Shown piece by piece: positions 21,189-31,566 of a stretch of DNA of 64,000 bases. Within the stretch, counting starts at the first letter, position 1, and each line of letters begins with the position of its first letter. The position numbers and the translations under genes were made by a program. The stretch lies in contig RFFC02000001.1 of assembly GCA_005518205.2 (NCBI GenBank), positions 175,551-239,550 on the forward strand. The letters run 5' to 3'. Under the pieces are notes generated by a model, which saw only the letters and a program-made list of their open reading frames with translations, did no database searches and had not been told where the DNA came from. This DNA comes from Hormoscilla sp. GUM202. Lineage in GTDB: Bacteria; Cyanobacteriota; Cyanobacteriia; Cyanobacteriales; Desertifilaceae.

Positions 21189-21872
21189 CTACCATCTATT
21201 ATACCATTTTACAATGCTACAATTATTTAAATCGATTATTCGAGTGCAGGAGATAAAAAACCGGGTCTTGGCTACCGGGCTACGATCGCGCCCGTGGGGA
21301 CGGGCGGCCCGACAATCTCGCAACCAGTTACGAATGGCCTGGGCGATCGCCCCCTGACTGTTCTCCCGAGGAGGGGAGGGAGGGCGTCCATCTCTAGCAC
21401 CATCAATACTAGAAAACATCAAAGCCAAGTGCCATCCATCCTGAGTTTTCGTCAAAAACAGCCAATGAAAGTGCTGAATTTCCAACACCCGATCTTCCCG
21501 ACTATAAGTGCGTTCCAGAGTAGTAATAAAGACTTGACGAGGGTCTTCTGGAATCGGTTTACCAGGACCAAGAGGTAAAGGCTCGAACTCAGCACGTCCT
21601 GCTAAAATCACATTACTCGGTCGAAAAGAGTCACCTCCATTACGATTGCGTTGCATGACGCGATTAGCATAACCAGGTAAATCTTCGATCATTTTATCCA
21701 TCAGAGGTTCCAATTCAACCGGACAACCCGATTGAGAATTTTCTCCTCGTGTCCGAGAGCCCCCACCCTGGGGTGGGTGTCTCTGGACACGAATGACTTT
21801 GTTTGGGGAAAGCCCCGGGGCCACTCCCATCCCTACCAACAAACTTATAATTCCAACCAAACGCCACAGCAT
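21189..21872 (-). CDS. Exported hypothetical protein with in-frame palindromic repeat
   Basis: The 227-residue protein starts MLWRLVGIISLLVGMGVAPG, a likely signal peptide. The core CPVELEPLMDKMIEDLPGYA...HFHWLFLTKTQDGWHLALMF matches a type of exported hypothetical protein I associate with cyanobacteria. Between the signal peptide and the core, residues of the form RHPPQGGGSRTRGEN come from a palindromic repeat (21748-21792, CGTGTCC...GGACACG arms) that keeps the frame. The C-terminal 30 residues are basic and atypical, perhaps read-through beyond the ancestral end. It lies 3 bases downstream of pyrF. Confidence 0.65.
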   Translation of the reverse strand: MLWRLVGIISLLVGMGVAPGLSPNKVIRVQRHPPQGGGSRTRGENSQSGCPVELEPLMDKMIEDLPGYANRVMQRNRNGGDSFRPSNVILAGRAEFEPLPLGPGKPIPEDPRQVFITTLERTYSREDRVLEIQHFHWLFLTKTQDGWHLALMFSSIDGARDGRPPSPPRENSQGAIAQAIRNWLRDCRAARPHGRDRSPVAKTRFFISCTRIIDLNNCSIVKWYNRW

Positions 21873-21875
21873 ATA

Positions 21876-22589
21876 TCAAACCACAGCTGCTAATTCTTCA
21901 CAAATACGCTGCCAAGCCGCAGCCCGATCGTCCGCCTGAGTAATCGGGCGTCCGATCGCCAGATAATTTGCCCCTGCTTTTGCTGCCTCAGATGGAGTCA
22001 TATAGCGCCTTTGATCGCCCCCTGAAGCCCATTTCGGACGAACTCCCGGACAAACCAGCAAAAAATCATCTCCGCAAATTTGTCGCAATTGCTGCGCCTC
22101 CTGGGGGGAGCAAACCACCCCATTTAAGCCCGTCTCTCGTGCTAAAAGAGCCATCTTTAACACGTACTCAGGCAATTCGATCGGCACCTGCAAATCAAAA
22201 GCTAAATCCCGGGAATTCAGACTCGTCAGCAAAGTAATTGCCAGTAGCTTGGGCGGCGGACAGCCAGCCGATTCTGCCCCCTCACCAGCAGCTGCAACTG
22301 CTGCTTTCAGGGCACTGCGTCCAGCCGTAGCATGAATTGTCAGCAAATCTACCCCATAACCTGCTGCTGCCCGACAGGCACCCGCGATCGTATTGGGGAT
22401 ATCATGAAACTTCAGATCCAGAAATATCCGCAAATGCCTATCTTTGAGAATTTGGAGAATCTGGGGACCGCAGCTAACAAATAACTCTAGCCCCACCTTC
22501 CAAAAGCCCACTTCCGGCAAAGAGTCCATCAGGGAGATCGCCTCCCCCCGACTAGCAACATCCAAAGGAACGATAATTTCACTCTTCAC
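21876..22589 (-). CDS. pyrF: Orotidine 5'-phosphate decarboxylase
   Basis: PyrF converts OMP to UMP, the last step of de novo pyrimidine synthesis. The 237-residue protein shows [20 protein letters not shown] at the N-terminus, the catalytic [13 protein letters not shown] motif (Asp-Lys-x-x-Asp) near residue 56-68, and [18 protein letters not shown] then YLAIGRPIT near the C-terminus as phosphate-binding loops. Length is normal. It is 7 bases downstream of tyrS on the same strand, suggesting co-transcription. Confidence 0.96.
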   Translation of the reverse strand: MKSEIIVPLDVASRGEAISLMDSLPEVGFWKVGLELFVSCGPQILQILKDRHLRIFLDLKFHDIPNTIAGACRAAAGYGVDLLTIHATAGRSALKAAVAAAGEGAESAGCPPPKLLAITLLTSLNSRDLAFDLQVPIELPEYVLKMALLARETGLNGVVCSPQEAQQLRQICGDDFLLVCPGVRPKWASGGDQRRYMTPSEAAKAGANYLAIGRPITQADDRAAAWQRICEELAAVV

Positions 22590-22596
22590 TATCTAG

Positions 22597-23838
22597 TTAC
22601 TCTGTAGTGTTTACTAGGCGAACAAATTTCTTTTTACCCACCTGCAAAACCCGTCCCAAAAGTTCAGCAGTATCTGCAAAAGTTATGTTAGCATCCTCTA
22701 TGCGATCGCCATCCAGGCGCACCGCCCCCCCCTCAATCTGCCTGCGAGCCTCATTACCACTTTTACATAAACCAGCTGCACTCAGGATATAAAACAGCTT
22801 AGCAGGAAACTGCACATCTTTTAGAGAAAATTCCGGCACCGCCTCTGCTTGTTTAGCATCTCCGGTTACCAAAGTCAGGGCTGCCTTTTGAGCCTCCAGG
22901 GCCGCTTCTTTCCCGTGGTATTGGGTCACGATATTAACAGCTAGCAATTTTTGCCGTTCCCGAGGATTTTCCGGCAGATCGTCCAGCGGTAAATTTGTCA
23001 ACAATTCAAAATAGGAACCCACAAAATCATCGGGAATCTTCTCCAGCAATGAATACATCGTCAGGGCATCTTCAGACAACCCCACATAATTGCCCAAAGA
23101 CTTAGACATCTTCTGAGTACCATCCGTCCCCAGCAAAATCGGCACTAGCAAGCCAAACTGCGGTCTTTTACCAAAATAGCGTTGTAAATCCCGCCCCACC
23201 GCAATATTAAACTTCTGGTCAGTCCCTCCTAACTCCACATCAGCCGCGATCGCCACAGAATCATAACCCTGCATCAAAGGATAAAGGAACTCATGCAGGT
23301 AAATGGGGGTCTCCTGCCCGAAACGTTCGGCGAATCCCTCCTTGGCCAGCATCTGTCCCACCGTCATCCGGGCTAACAACTGGAGAATTTCTCCCAAATC
23401 CAACTTAGAGAGCCACTCCGAGTTATAGCGCACTTCCAGCCGCCCGGGCGTATCAAAGTCTATAATAGGACGTATCTGGTCCAGATACGTCTGAGCATTC
23501 TCGGCCACCTCCTCCGGAGTCAGCTGACGCCTGACCTCAGATTTTCCCGTTGGATCGCCAATTTGGGCAGTAAAATCACCAATAATCAGCACCGCCGTAT
23601 GACCAGCATCCTGAAATGCCCGTAGCTTCCGAACTGCGATACTATGACCCAAGTGCAGATCAGTACCGGTCGGGTCAATTCCCAACTTCACCCGCAAAGG
23701 GCGATCGGTCTGAATTAACCGCTGTTCTAGATTTTCATTAATGTCGGAAGACTCAGGTCGGTCCGGAAAAATCTCGCTGATTCCCCGGCGCAGCCACCTC
23801 AAAGTTGGATCCATAGTTATTGATTGTAAGACAGTCAT
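22597..23838 (-). CDS. tyrS: Tyrosyl-tRNA synthetase
   Basis: This class Ic synthetase charges tRNA-Tyr. The 413-residue protein carries [19 protein letters not shown] with the HIGH-like [17 protein letters not shown] with KMSKS, and a C-terminal S4 RNA-binding region ([20 protein letters not shown]). Length and order fit the TyrRS-Z type. Start [11 protein letters not shown] is in frame with a second ATG eight codons later; the latter may be the real start. It heads the tyrS-pyrF pair and is divergent from the penicillin-binding protein gene. Confidence 0.96.
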   Translation of the reverse strand: MTVLQSITMDPTLRWLRRGISEIFPDRPESSDINENLEQRLIQTDRPLRVKLGIDPTGTDLHLGHSIAVRKLRAFQDAGHTAVLIIGDFTAQIGDPTGKSEVRRQLTPEEVAENAQTYLDQIRPIIDFDTPGRLEVRYNSEWLSKLDLGEILQLLARMTVGQMLAKEGFAERFGQETPIYLHEFLYPLMQGYDSVAIAADVELGGTDQKFNIAVGRDLQRYFGKRPQFGLLVPILLGTDGTQKMSKSLGNYVGLSEDALTMYSLLEKIPDDFVGSYFELLTNLPLDDLPENPRERQKLLAVNIVTQYHGKEAALEAQKAALTLVTGDAKQAEAVPEFSLKDVQFPAKLFYILSAAGLCKSGNEARRQIEGGAVRLDGDRIEDANITFADTAELLGRVLQVGKKKFVRLVNTTE

Positions 23839-24000
23839 CGTTCTTGCTTCGGGCTACATTTCGTTATCACCTGTTAACATACTTGCAAAGCAACCACGCT
23901 AATTATATGGCACCAGACTGGCCCGATCGCGATCGCTGCGGTCGGTCCGGATTGAGGAAAAACTTGCTTGAGTATATAACCAGAAGTTTTCAGTAAGGAA

Positions 24001-25941
24001 GTGAAATCAACCGTGTCCTCTAATACTATCGACCACGGACAATTAGAAATCCCACCATCAATAGAGAATTTTGTGCAGGGAGTAGTGAAAGTAGCCTCCG
24101 GCACCATCCTTGGTCTGACCATGCTGACAAGTTCTGTGGTTGCCGGAGGACTGGTGGGCTTAGCAGTGAGCTTCCGGAACCTGCCAGATGTCAGGATACT
24201 CCGCAACTACGTACCCGAAGAAACTAGCTATATCTACGATATCAAAGGCCAAGTCCTCACCAGGCTCCATGATGAAGCCAACCGGGAGGTAGTCTCCCTA
24301 GATCGAATCTCTCCCCACCTCAAGCGAGCAGTGCTAGCAATTGAAGATTCCCGCTTCTACGATCACCCTGGCATCAATCCTAACAGCGTGGCCCGCGCCT
24401 TCATCGCCAACTGGGAAGAGGGAGAGGTAGTTGAAGGCGGATCCACGCTCACCATGCAGTTGGTGAAAAATCTGTTTCTGTCTCCAGACCGTAACTTTAC
24501 TCGCAAGGTAGCTGAAGCCGTACTCGCCCTACGACTGGAACAAATTCTCACCAAACAGCAAATTTTAGAGCTGTACCTGAATCAGGTTTACTGGGGTCAC
24601 AACACCTATGGGGTACAGACCGCAGCCCAGAGCTATTTTAACAAAAAAGCTGCTGATTTAAACCTAGCCGAATCAGCCCTGATGGCAGGTATCATTCAGG
24701 CACCCGAAGGCTTTAGCCCCTTCATTAATTCCCCACTGGCTAAAGAGCGCCAGTTTCTAGTTTTAAGCCGGATGAAAGAATTGGGCTGGATTACCGCAGA
24801 GGAAGAAACAGAAGCTAGAGCCCAACCCTTGCTCGTGGGCCGACCAACATCCTTTGGCAAGAGCGAGATTCCTTACCTGACAGATGCAGTGGTCAAGGAG
24901 CTATCGGACCGCTTTGGTAAAGAAGCCGTGCTCAACGGCGGCATGCGGGTTCAAACCACGATCGACCTCAATTTTCAACGGATGGCCGAGAGAGTAGTCA
25001 GCGAATGGCATACTCAGCTTTACTACCAAGGAGTGTTTTACAACTACAATCAAGGTCAAATCGCTTTAGTTGCTGTCGATCCGCGCACTCATTTTGTCAA
25101 GGCAATGGTCGGTGGCCTGGATTTTACCGAAAGTAACTACAACCGTGCCCTCATGGCCCAACGCCAGCCCGGATCTGCTTTCAAGCCTTTTGTCTACTAT
25201 ACAGCTTTTGCTAGCGGCAGATATACGCCTAAATCTATTGTCGATGATACGAAGAAGACCTATTGGGATGGCAAGGAGTATTACACGCCCAAAAACTACA
25301 ACGAGAAATACTCTGGTCCAGTCAGCATTCGCAAAGCTCTAGAACTGTCCCTGAATGTTCCCGCTGTCAAGATCGGTCAGGCCGTAGGACTCGATAAGGT
25401 GATTGAGGTCGTTCGGACTTTGGGGATTAAAAGTCCGATTGAACCGGTGATTTCTTTGCCTCTGGGTGCGGTCGATCTGACGCCTTTAGAAATGGCCAGT
25501 GCTTTTGCGACTTTTGCCAACAATGGCTGGCATTCGGATCCCACTTTTATAGTCCAGATAACTGACAGTAATGGCGATGTCCTGCTAGATAACACGCCCG
25601 AACCGCAACGGGTGCTCGACCCTTGGGCTGTGGCTACTCTCAATGACGTATTGCAGGGTGTGATTAATAACGGAACCGGGAAGGCAGCTAAAATGGAGGG
25701 GCGTCCTGCTGCTGGCAAGACTGGTACTACCTCTTCTTCGCGAGATATTTGGTTTGTCGGCTATGTGCCCCAGCTCTCAGTTGCTTTTTGGGTGGGCAAT
25801 GATGACTACAAACCTCTGAGAGATAAAGCTACTGGTGGCCAGTATGTCGCACCGATCTGGCGCGATTTTATGCGGCAAGCCCTGGCCAACGAACCAGTGC
25901 AAAATTTCCGCAAAGCTTGGGAATTTCCCCGCCCGCGCTAG
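24001..25941 (+). CDS. Class A penicillin-binding protein 1A-type
   Basis: A bifunctional peptidoglycan polymerase. After a hydrophobic anchor (about residues 28-58) comes the glycosyltransferase domain with VLAIEDSRFYDHPGIN, EGGSTLTMQLVKNLFL and ELYLNQVYWGHNTYGVQTAA. The transpeptidase follows: RQPGSAFKPFVYY (SxxK), LSLNVPAVKIG (SxN) and GKTGTTSSSRD (KTG). The 646-residue length is normal. The start is a GTG at 24001 with AAGGA immediately before it. GTG at 24013 is an alternative with a more distant ribosome site. It sits in the periplasmic face of the inner membrane. Confidence 0.94.
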   Translation: MKSTVSSNTIDHGQLEIPPSIENFVQGVVKVASGTILGLTMLTSSVVAGGLVGLAVSFRNLPDVRILRNYVPEETSYIYDIKGQVLTRLHDEANREVVSLDRISPHLKRAVLAIEDSRFYDHPGINPNSVARAFIANWEEGEVVEGGSTLTMQLVKNLFLSPDRNFTRKVAEAVLALRLEQILTKQQILELYLNQVYWGHNTYGVQTAAQSYFNKKAADLNLAESALMAGIIQAPEGFSPFINSPLAKERQFLVLSRMKELGWITAEEETEARAQPLLVGRPTSFGKSEIPYLTDAVVKELSDRFGKEAVLNGGMRVQTTIDLNFQRMAERVVSEWHTQLYYQGVFYNYNQGQIALVAVDPRTHFVKAMVGGLDFTESNYNRALMAQRQPGSAFKPFVYYTAFASGRYTPKSIVDDTKKTYWDGKEYYTPKNYNEKYSGPVSIRKALELSLNVPAVKIGQAVGLDKVIEVVRTLGIKSPIEPVISLPLGAVDLTPLEMASAFATFANNGWHSDPTFIVQITDSNGDVLLDNTPEPQRVLDPWAVATLNDVLQGVINNGTGKAAKMEGRPAAGKTGTTSSSRDIWFVGYVPQLSVAFWVGNDDYKPLRDKATGGQYVAPIWRDFMRQALANEPVQNFRKAWEFPRPR

Positions 25942-25971
25942 GATGATTGTAGCGGGTATCACAATAGTCTG

Positions 25972-26295
25972 TTAGGATGGCTTTTCAATCTCAGACTTCA
26001 TCCGTTCCAGGGTGAGGTTCATCTGGTCAAACATTTGCTGGGGCGTGATGCCAAATTGACCCAGCTGGGTTTTTAACTGCTCGACCGTCATCTGGGCCAT
26101 GAAGTCTTGGGAAAGCTCAAAGCGCTTCATAAAGATGCGGTAGCGCTCCATCAAGGCTTCCATTTGCTGGATGAATAATTTTTTGCCTTCGCGGTCAAAT
26201 TTGCCGTAGTCACTTCCGAGTTGGACGAGAGACTGGTAATCGGAAAACAACTTCTTGGCTTCTTCCTGGACTATATCAGAATCAAAAAATCCCAT
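25972..26295 (-). CDS. DUF1825 family protein
   Basis: A conserved cyanobacterial protein of unknown function, about 107 residues when started at the ATG at 26295 (MGFFDSDIVQEEAKKLF). The frame is open 16 codons further upstream, but that stretch is not like the family. The helical, charged sequence (YGKFDREGKKLFIQQMEAL, ERYRIFMKRFELSQDFMAQM) has no membrane segment. It converges with the PBP gene. Confidence 0.85.
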   Translation of the reverse strand: MGFFDSDIVQEEAKKLFSDYQSLVQLGSDYGKFDREGKKLFIQQMEALMERYRIFMKRFELSQDFMAQMTVEQLKTQLGQFGITPQQMFDQMNLTLERMKSEIEKPS

Positions 26296-26577
26296 TGTTC
26301 TTGAGGTTGATTTGCTTGAGCGGTAGTGCGCGGTACTGTGCATCTACTCATATTTTAGTGCAGCCTTTCGTTTCGGGAAAATGCGGTTTTCCGTATCATC
26401 CGCGTCGGACAGGGGGTGCATCTCATGCTTTGCTGCGGCCATATTCACTCTTTTGCCTAGAAACCAGGTATATGGGAAAAACCTGGTTTCTTAATTCATT
26501 CTTGAGATGCTCTCTGCGTGTAACGATCGCCCTCTCTCTTGTCTAAGTATAAATATTTAGATAGGCCAACAGAGGCA

Positions 26578-27150
26578 TTAGATTAGACCAATGCGGTTAG
26601 GTGGCCAAAAGCGAAAGCAGGCGCGACCAATGATATTCTGCTTGGGCAAAAAGCCCCAAATGTGGGAGTCATTGCTGTTGTTGCGGTTGTCTCCCATCAC
26701 AAATAATTGGTCAACCGGAACCTGGGCAGGGCCCCAGGAATATTCTGGCAACTCGGCAATGTAGTCTTCCTCCTGGGGTTGATTATCCAGGTAGACTTTA
26801 CCATTTTTTACTTCCACAGTTTGGCCTGGTTCTGCAATAATCCGCTTGATGAAGGCTTGATCTGTAGTGTATCCCAGTCTTTGCAGCAGTTTGGGCGGTT
26901 CAAAGACTACTATCTCACCCCTCGCTGGTGGACGAAAATGGTAGGATACTTTTTCTACTACAAGCCTGTCGCCCACTCTCAAAGTTGGCACCATTGAATC
27001 CGAGGGGATGTAGCGGGGTTCCGCCACAACTGTCCGCAGCAACAGCGATATAATCAGGGCAATTACCACGATTAGGAGATTTTCCCGTTGCCCACGCCAT
27101 ACCCGCTGCCACAAGGCTGTATCTTCTATTTGCTTTTCTGGTGATGTCAT
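26578..27150 (-). CDS. lepB: Signal peptidase I
   Basis: LepB cleaves signal peptides from exported proteins on the lumenal/periplasmic side. The 190-residue enzyme has a single N-terminal membrane helix (LLIVVIALIISLLLRTVV), the catalytic Ser in YIPSDSMVPTLRVGD, the general-base Lys in AFIKRIIAEPGQ, and the box FVMGDNRNNSNDSHIWGF. Length is typical of one-membrane-span forms. It is a single gene with A/T-rich tandem repeats (AATTGCAAATTGTC) upstream at about 27198-27232. Confidence 0.95.
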   Translation of the reverse strand: MTSPEKQIEDTALWQRVWRGQRENLLIVVIALIISLLLRTVVAEPRYIPSDSMVPTLRVGDRLVVEKVSYHFRPPARGEIVVFEPPKLLQRLGYTTDQAFIKRIIAEPGQTVEVKNGKVYLDNQPQEEDYIAELPEYSWGPAQVPVDQLFVMGDNRNNSNDSHIWGFLPKQNIIGRACFRFWPPNRIGLI

Positions 27151-27274
27151 AAAACGAAGAAGACGACTTATAAGGATAAATTATCAAGTATAAACTGTTA
27201 ATTGCAAATTGTCAATTGCAAATTGTCAATTTGCCTCCTTTATACTTCATCCTTTAGCAATCCTATAAGCTGTT

Positions 27275-27463
27275 GTGCATTTAGGGACTTGCGCAAAAAT
27301 AGAGTACCAGCCACTGGCCCCCACGCGATCGCCCCATTTTGAATTTATTATTATCGTCAACACAAAAGAAACCTGGTACATTCTCAAGCGCTCCGATGAG
27401 CACTGCGACATTGTCCCGATGCTCCCAGACTCCACCTTACGCTCATTGGACAAACAGGAGTAG
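27275..27463 (+). CDS. Possible small conserved protein or gene relic
   Basis: A 62-codon frame with FEFIIIVNTKETWYILKRSD and MLPDSTLRSLDKQE looks protein-like, but it lacks a good ribosome site and the first part is not convincing. It lies in the roughly 400-base gap between lepB and ctp and is followed by a CGCCTCTTG...CAAGAGGCG hairpin at about 27466-27502. It may be the tail of a lost gene. Confidence 0.25.
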   Translation: MHLGTCAKIEYQPLAPTRSPHFEFIIIVNTKETWYILKRSDEHCDIVPMLPDSTLRSLDKQE

Positions 27464-27465
27464 AT

Positions 27466-27503
27466 CGCCTCTTGGGGGCCTTTTTCTTCCCCACAAGAGG
27501 CGA
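27466..27503. terminator. Palindrome downstream of ctp and the small ORF
   Basis: GATCGCCTCTTG and CAAGAGGCGATC form a 12-bp stem around TTTTTCTTCCCCA. It lies beyond the ctp stop on the opposite strand and could act as a bidirectional terminator or be a HIP1-containing repeat. Confidence 0.45.
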
Positions 27504-27558
27504 TCGCCAAGCGAGTCGGACTGATTCGATCTGGTAAATGTCAACCTATCTGATTACA

Positions 27559-28851
27559 TTAAAAACCAATTGACAATCGCGGATTTTCTCGCCTTTTGGC
27601 AATTTCCTGATTTAAAACTTTCAATGCTATAGCATATTGGGGGTCTGCCTTGGTGCCAATTTTAGTCAGATCTCGTCTCAATTGTTGCTTCTGCTCGTCT
27701 GTCAGGGCAATCTCCACATCCGGCGCTATGCCCAACTTATTGATATCCCGGCCACTGGGGGTGAGATACTTCGCGATCGTCACTGCCAGACCGGAACCAT
27801 CTTCCAAAGGCCGCACTGATTGCACCAAACCTTTGCCGAAACTTTTGGTGCCGACGATCAGGGCACGTTGATTGTCCTGCAATGCTCCTGAGAGGATCTC
27901 ACTCGCACTCGCTGAACCGCCATTTACTAGCACCACCAGAGGTTTATCCGTCAGAGCGCGTCTCTTCGCCCACTGCGCATCACTTTCTCCCTTGCGGTTA
28001 ACCGTTGAGACTATTCTACCATTTTCCAGCCACATCCGGGCAATTTCCACCGATGCGTAAAGTAAGCCACCGGGGTTTGAACGCAGATCCAAGATATAGC
28101 CAGATACATTCTGTGCTTCTAAATCTGCGATCGCATCTCGCATTTCCCTCGCCGCTGGGTTGCTAAACTGCTTCAAGCGAATGTAACCGATTCCCTCACC
28201 ATTTTGCTCCTGCTGATAACTGTAGTTTACTGGATGAATCTCAATTCGTTCCCGCTCGATCGGAAAATCTATTTCCTCCTCTCCTCGGAGGATAGTCAGG
28301 GTCACGGACGATCCCACTGGCCCCCGGATTAACTTCACCGCATCATTAACATCCATGCCCTCGGTACTCTTACCATCAATTTTGATGATGAAGTCCTTGG
28401 CAATAATACCCGCCTTAAAAGCTGGCGTGTCTTCGATCGGAGATACCACCAGCAACTGGTTAGTTTCTTCATCTTGTGACAGATGAATCCCCACACCCGT
28501 CAGTTCCCCGGAAGTATCAATTTGCATATTCTTGAACTCTTCGGGATCCATAAACCTGGTATAAGGGTCATTCAGCTGCTCTAGCATTTCCCGGATCGCC
28601 TTATATGCTTCTTCCTGGGTCGTGTAATTCCGATCCAGGTACTCGGTCCGCACCGAGAGCCAATCGACCTGATTAAATGTGCCATCGACATAGTTCCGGT
28701 CAATTATCTGCCACACTTCATCTACGAGTTCTTTCGGGCTGTCCTGAAAGAATGCTTGACCGCGCAGATGAATACCTGCACTGGCAACCGCTACTGCTGT
28801 TAGCATCACTGCCGTTGCACCTACAACGAGTCCTCGTGTTGTCTTTGTCAT
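27559..28851 (-). CDS. Carboxyl-terminal processing protease (S41)
   Basis: A Ctp-family serine protease. Cyanobacterial paralogs include the enzyme that matures photosystem II D1; which paralog this is cannot be told here. The 430-residue protein has an N-terminal signal/anchor (VVGATAVMLTAVAVASAG), a PDZ domain (GVGIHLSQDEETNQLLVVSP, KIDGKSTEGMDVNDAVKLIR), and the catalytic region NGGSASASEILSGALQD (Ser) with VGTKSFGKGLVQ (Lys). It would act in the lumen or periplasm. Confidence 0.93.
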   Translation of the reverse strand: MTKTTRGLVVGATAVMLTAVAVASAGIHLRGQAFFQDSPKELVDEVWQIIDRNYVDGTFNQVDWLSVRTEYLDRNYTTQEEAYKAIREMLEQLNDPYTRFMDPEEFKNMQIDTSGELTGVGIHLSQDEETNQLLVVSPIEDTPAFKAGIIAKDFIIKIDGKSTEGMDVNDAVKLIRGPVGSSVTLTILRGEEEIDFPIERERIEIHPVNYSYQQEQNGEGIGYIRLKQFSNPAAREMRDAIADLEAQNVSGYILDLRSNPGGLLYASVEIARMWLENGRIVSTVNRKGESDAQWAKRRALTDKPLVVLVNGGSASASEILSGALQDNQRALIVGTKSFGKGLVQSVRPLEDGSGLAVTIAKYLTPSGRDINKLGIAPDVEIALTDEQKQQLRRDLTKIGTKADPQYAIALKVLNQEIAKRRENPRLSIGF

Positions 28852-28984
28852 AAGTTTAAGAGAACCTGATCTACTTTAGGGGGATTTAATTCCAATTTAA
28901 CACAGGCTATTTTTGCTCTCCTTAATTGGGCTGGCGGTCGTTGCTGCTGCTTTCGGGTTCGGTGAATAATTTTTCCCTACTACA

Positions 28985-29066
28985 AGTATTCCTATTCGGC
29001 AATTGAGAGGTCATTTGTCTAGCACGAGTTTGATATTTTTTCCGAACCGCCAATTGCCGATAGGAG
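28985..29066. repeat. Long inverted repeat between ctp and ispG
   Basis: CCTATTCGGCAATTG near 28990-29004 pairs with CAATTGCCGATAGG near 29051-29065, with a 46-base loop. It lies between the 3' end of ispG and the 5' side of ctp and may be a small MITE or a transcription terminator for ispG. Confidence 0.45.
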
Positions 29067-29113
29067 TCCCTCGCCTGTCATGTCTGGGAGTGGATGTCTA
29101 AGTCCGATCTTTT

Positions 29114-30331
29114 TTAAGGATCTATCCAGCGACCGTCTGCCTTAATGAGGTTGATTAATTCTTCAACACCGCTTGATTCGGGGACTTTTTTGATTTCTTC
29201 TCTACCACGATACAGAGAAATGTATCCGGGCTGTTTGCCTACATAGCCGTAGTCTGCATCTGCCATTTCTCCGGGGCCATTGACAATACAACCCATAACG
29301 GCTATATCTAGACCTGTCAGATGTTTGGTGGCTTCTCGCACAGACGCGAGCACTTCTTCTAGGTTAAACAGGGTGCGACCACAAGAGGGACAAGCAACGT
29401 ACTCGACCATTGTTTTCCGCAGCCCCAGGGCTTGTAGAATACTGTAGCATACAGGAATCTCTTTTTCCGGAGCTTCGGTGAGGGAAACACGAATTGTATC
29501 GCCAATTCCATCGGCTAGCAGGGTGGCTATTCCTGCTGTGGACTTAATCCGCCCATATTCGCCGTCACCAGCTTCTGTGACACCCAGATGCAACGGATAA
29601 TCCATCCCGAACTCATCCATGCGCTTGACCATCAGGCGATAGGCTGCTAACATGACTGGCACCCGCGAGGCCTTCAGGGAGATGACCAGATTGCGAAAAT
29701 CGAGAGATTCACAAATCTTGATGAACTCTATGGCTGATTCTACCATACCTGCTGGGGTGTCGCCATAGGTAAACAGCATCCTTTCGGCCAGGGAACCGTG
29801 ATTAACGCCGATGCGCATGGCTTTGCCAGTGTCTCGCAGGGCAATCACCAGGGGTGCTAGGGTTTGACGGATTTTGTCGCCTATTTCCTCAAATTCCGCC
29901 TTTGTGTATTCTGTTCTATCTGACTTGGGCTTTTCAAACACGTACAAGCCGGGATTAATCCGGACTTTATCGACATGTTTGGCTACTTCCAGGGCGATTT
30001 TCATGCCGTTGTGGTGGACATCGGCCACCAGTGGCACCTGTTGGTAAGTCTGAATCAGTTTTTGCTTGATTTGGCCTAGGGCTTTAGCATGTGCCATGCT
30101 GGGAACGGTAACGCGGACGATTTCGCAACCAATGGAGTGCAGGCGACGAATGGCGGCGATCGATCCTTCTATATCCAGGGTATCTTCGTTAATCATGGAC
30201 TGCACCACGACGGGATAGCCTCCACCGATGGTGACGTTGCCTACTTTCACTGGCCTGGTTTTTCGCCGGTGGATAGTGGTGTCAAAGCTGGGTGGAATGG
30301 ATGTGGTTGTGGGTATGGTCAGGGTCTGCAT
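29114..30331 (-). CDS. ispG: HMBPP synthase (IspG/GcpE)
   Basis: IspG reduces methylerythritol cyclodiphosphate to HMBPP in the MEP isoprenoid pathway, with electrons from ferredoxin in cyanobacteria. The 405-residue protein has [20 protein letters not shown] at the front, [19 protein letters not shown] in the TIM barrel, and the iron-sulfur ligands in [17 protein letters not shown] and [20 protein letters not shown]. Length is normal. It is followed downstream by the inverted repeat and ctp. Confidence 0.96.
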   Translation of the reverse strand: MQTLTIPTTTSIPPSFDTTIHRRKTRPVKVGNVTIGGGYPVVVQSMINEDTLDIEGSIAAIRRLHSIGCEIVRVTVPSMAHAKALGQIKQKLIQTYQQVPLVADVHHNGMKIALEVAKHVDKVRINPGLYVFEKPKSDRTEYTKAEFEEIGDKIRQTLAPLVIALRDTGKAMRIGVNHGSLAERMLFTYGDTPAGMVESAIEFIKICESLDFRNLVISLKASRVPVMLAAYRLMVKRMDEFGMDYPLHLGVTEAGDGEYGRIKSTAGIATLLADGIGDTIRVSLTEAPEKEIPVCYSILQALGLRKTMVEYVACPSCGRTLFNLEEVLASVREATKHLTGLDIAVMGCIVNGPGEMADADYGYVGKQPGYISLYRGREEIKKVPESSGVEELINLIKADGRWIDP

Positions 30332-31004
30332 GAGTTGCTGATGTTATCTCTACTTTTCAGATTGCCACAACTGGGGTCACTTTTTCCCAGGAAGTCCGAC
30401 AGAACAATCGGATGGGGCGTAGTTCCATGCATTGATTGCGGTACAGTGTCTGTAGCTGCCCAGAGTTGCGATCTTGTTGCCCAAAAACTTACACATTTGG
30501 GGTAATCCTCAGTACGATCGGGCTATTTTGCGGTGATCGAAATACTCTCGCTCGTTCCGTATTATTGCCATAGCAGGCTGAGTCTTATCTTTAGAGCGGC
30601 AAATCCGGTGTATTACTTGCTTTTTGTGAGGTAAGTCCACTAAGCTAGAAAAAACAGTGGATGGCTAGCCCTGGCTGCTAACTATAAGCGCTCGCAGCGT
30701 GAGCGTGTTACGCCACGAGCTTTGCTGGCTGCGGCCTGAGCGCGCCAATCTTATGCACTCTGTTATACTTGCGCGGATCTACTCGAGGGGGGGAAGTTAC
30801 TCAAAAAGCACAAGGATATCTCAATTATTCCCCCCCCCTCGCAATGACATTCTTTAATTGCCTCAAAAAGCGCGGTTTATGACCGTTCAGAGTCTAGTCA
30901 GACATAAGTTTTTCCTTACTGTGTCAAGTATTGTCATTTAAACATCGGGATGTGGGAATTTATTGCATTATTATACTGACAAGTTAATGCAAAGATGAGG
31001 ATTT
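30332..31004. other. Gene-free region with repeats
   Basis: No credible gene in about 670 bases. Around 30670-30745 are short palindromic repeats (GCGCTCGCAGCGTGAGCG). At 30784-30840, CTCGAGGGGGGGAA faces TTCCCCCCCCCTCGCAATGAC, an inverted-repeat element whose right end recurs at 58776-58790. The last 100 bases are A/T-rich and probably hold the promoter of the next gene. Confidence 0.5.
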
Positions 31005-31514
31005 ATGGATCGAAGCTCTAGTAAGGTGATGTTGGATAATAACGAATGGATCAGAGCATTGGGGTTGATTGAATCGAATAGCCGTGCCCTCGCTGCTTTA
31101 TCCGCTCAAGTCCAATCAGAACGCCGGGAAAATCGTCAGCGAATTGAGTCCAATAGTCGGGCGATCGCGGCTTTAGGTGAGAAGGTGACAGATACGGAAA
31201 AGACGGATAAGGAGCTGATCAAAGCCAATAGTAAAGCGATCGGGAATCTGACTCAGGTTATAGGTCAGCTGCAAGATGGACAAGCAATGCTGACAAAATT
31301 GCTTTCAGAACAACAGGAACTTCTCAAGGAGTTTAGAGAGATCGTCAAAGAAATTTTGAAAAGATTGGAACAATCGCAAACTCAGACGAATGAAGATTTG
31401 GAAACGATCGCCCATGAACTTATCGGTATGCGAGATGTTTTTTTGAATATGCAGCAGGAAGTTTTATCTATGTTGCCGGATGCGGAACAGAAGCAGCAGT
31501 CCCAGTCAGATTGA
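31005..31514 (+). CDS. Coiled-coil protein of unknown function
   Basis: A 169-residue, highly charged helical protein. Two short repeats (GLIESNSRALAALSAQV and RIESNSRAIAALGEKV, with a third LIKANSKAIGNLTQVI) lead into a long coiled coil (LLSEQQELLKEFREIVKEIL). There is no signal peptide or membrane segment. The repeat pattern resembles tropomyosin-like or phage-tail-fibre-like hypothetical proteins often found in cyanobacteria, but no function can be assigned. Confidence 0.65.
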   Translation: MDRSSSKVMLDNNEWIRALGLIESNSRALAALSAQVQSERRENRQRIESNSRAIAALGEKVTDTEKTDKELIKANSKAIGNLTQVIGQLQDGQAMLTKLLSEQQELLKEFREIVKEILKRLEQSQTQTNEDLETIAHELIGMRDVFLNMQQEVLSMLPDAEQKQQSQSD

Positions 31515-31566
31515 TGAAGGGATACCTAAAGGGGATGCACCCGTGAGCGCATCCCCCTATCCGCTT

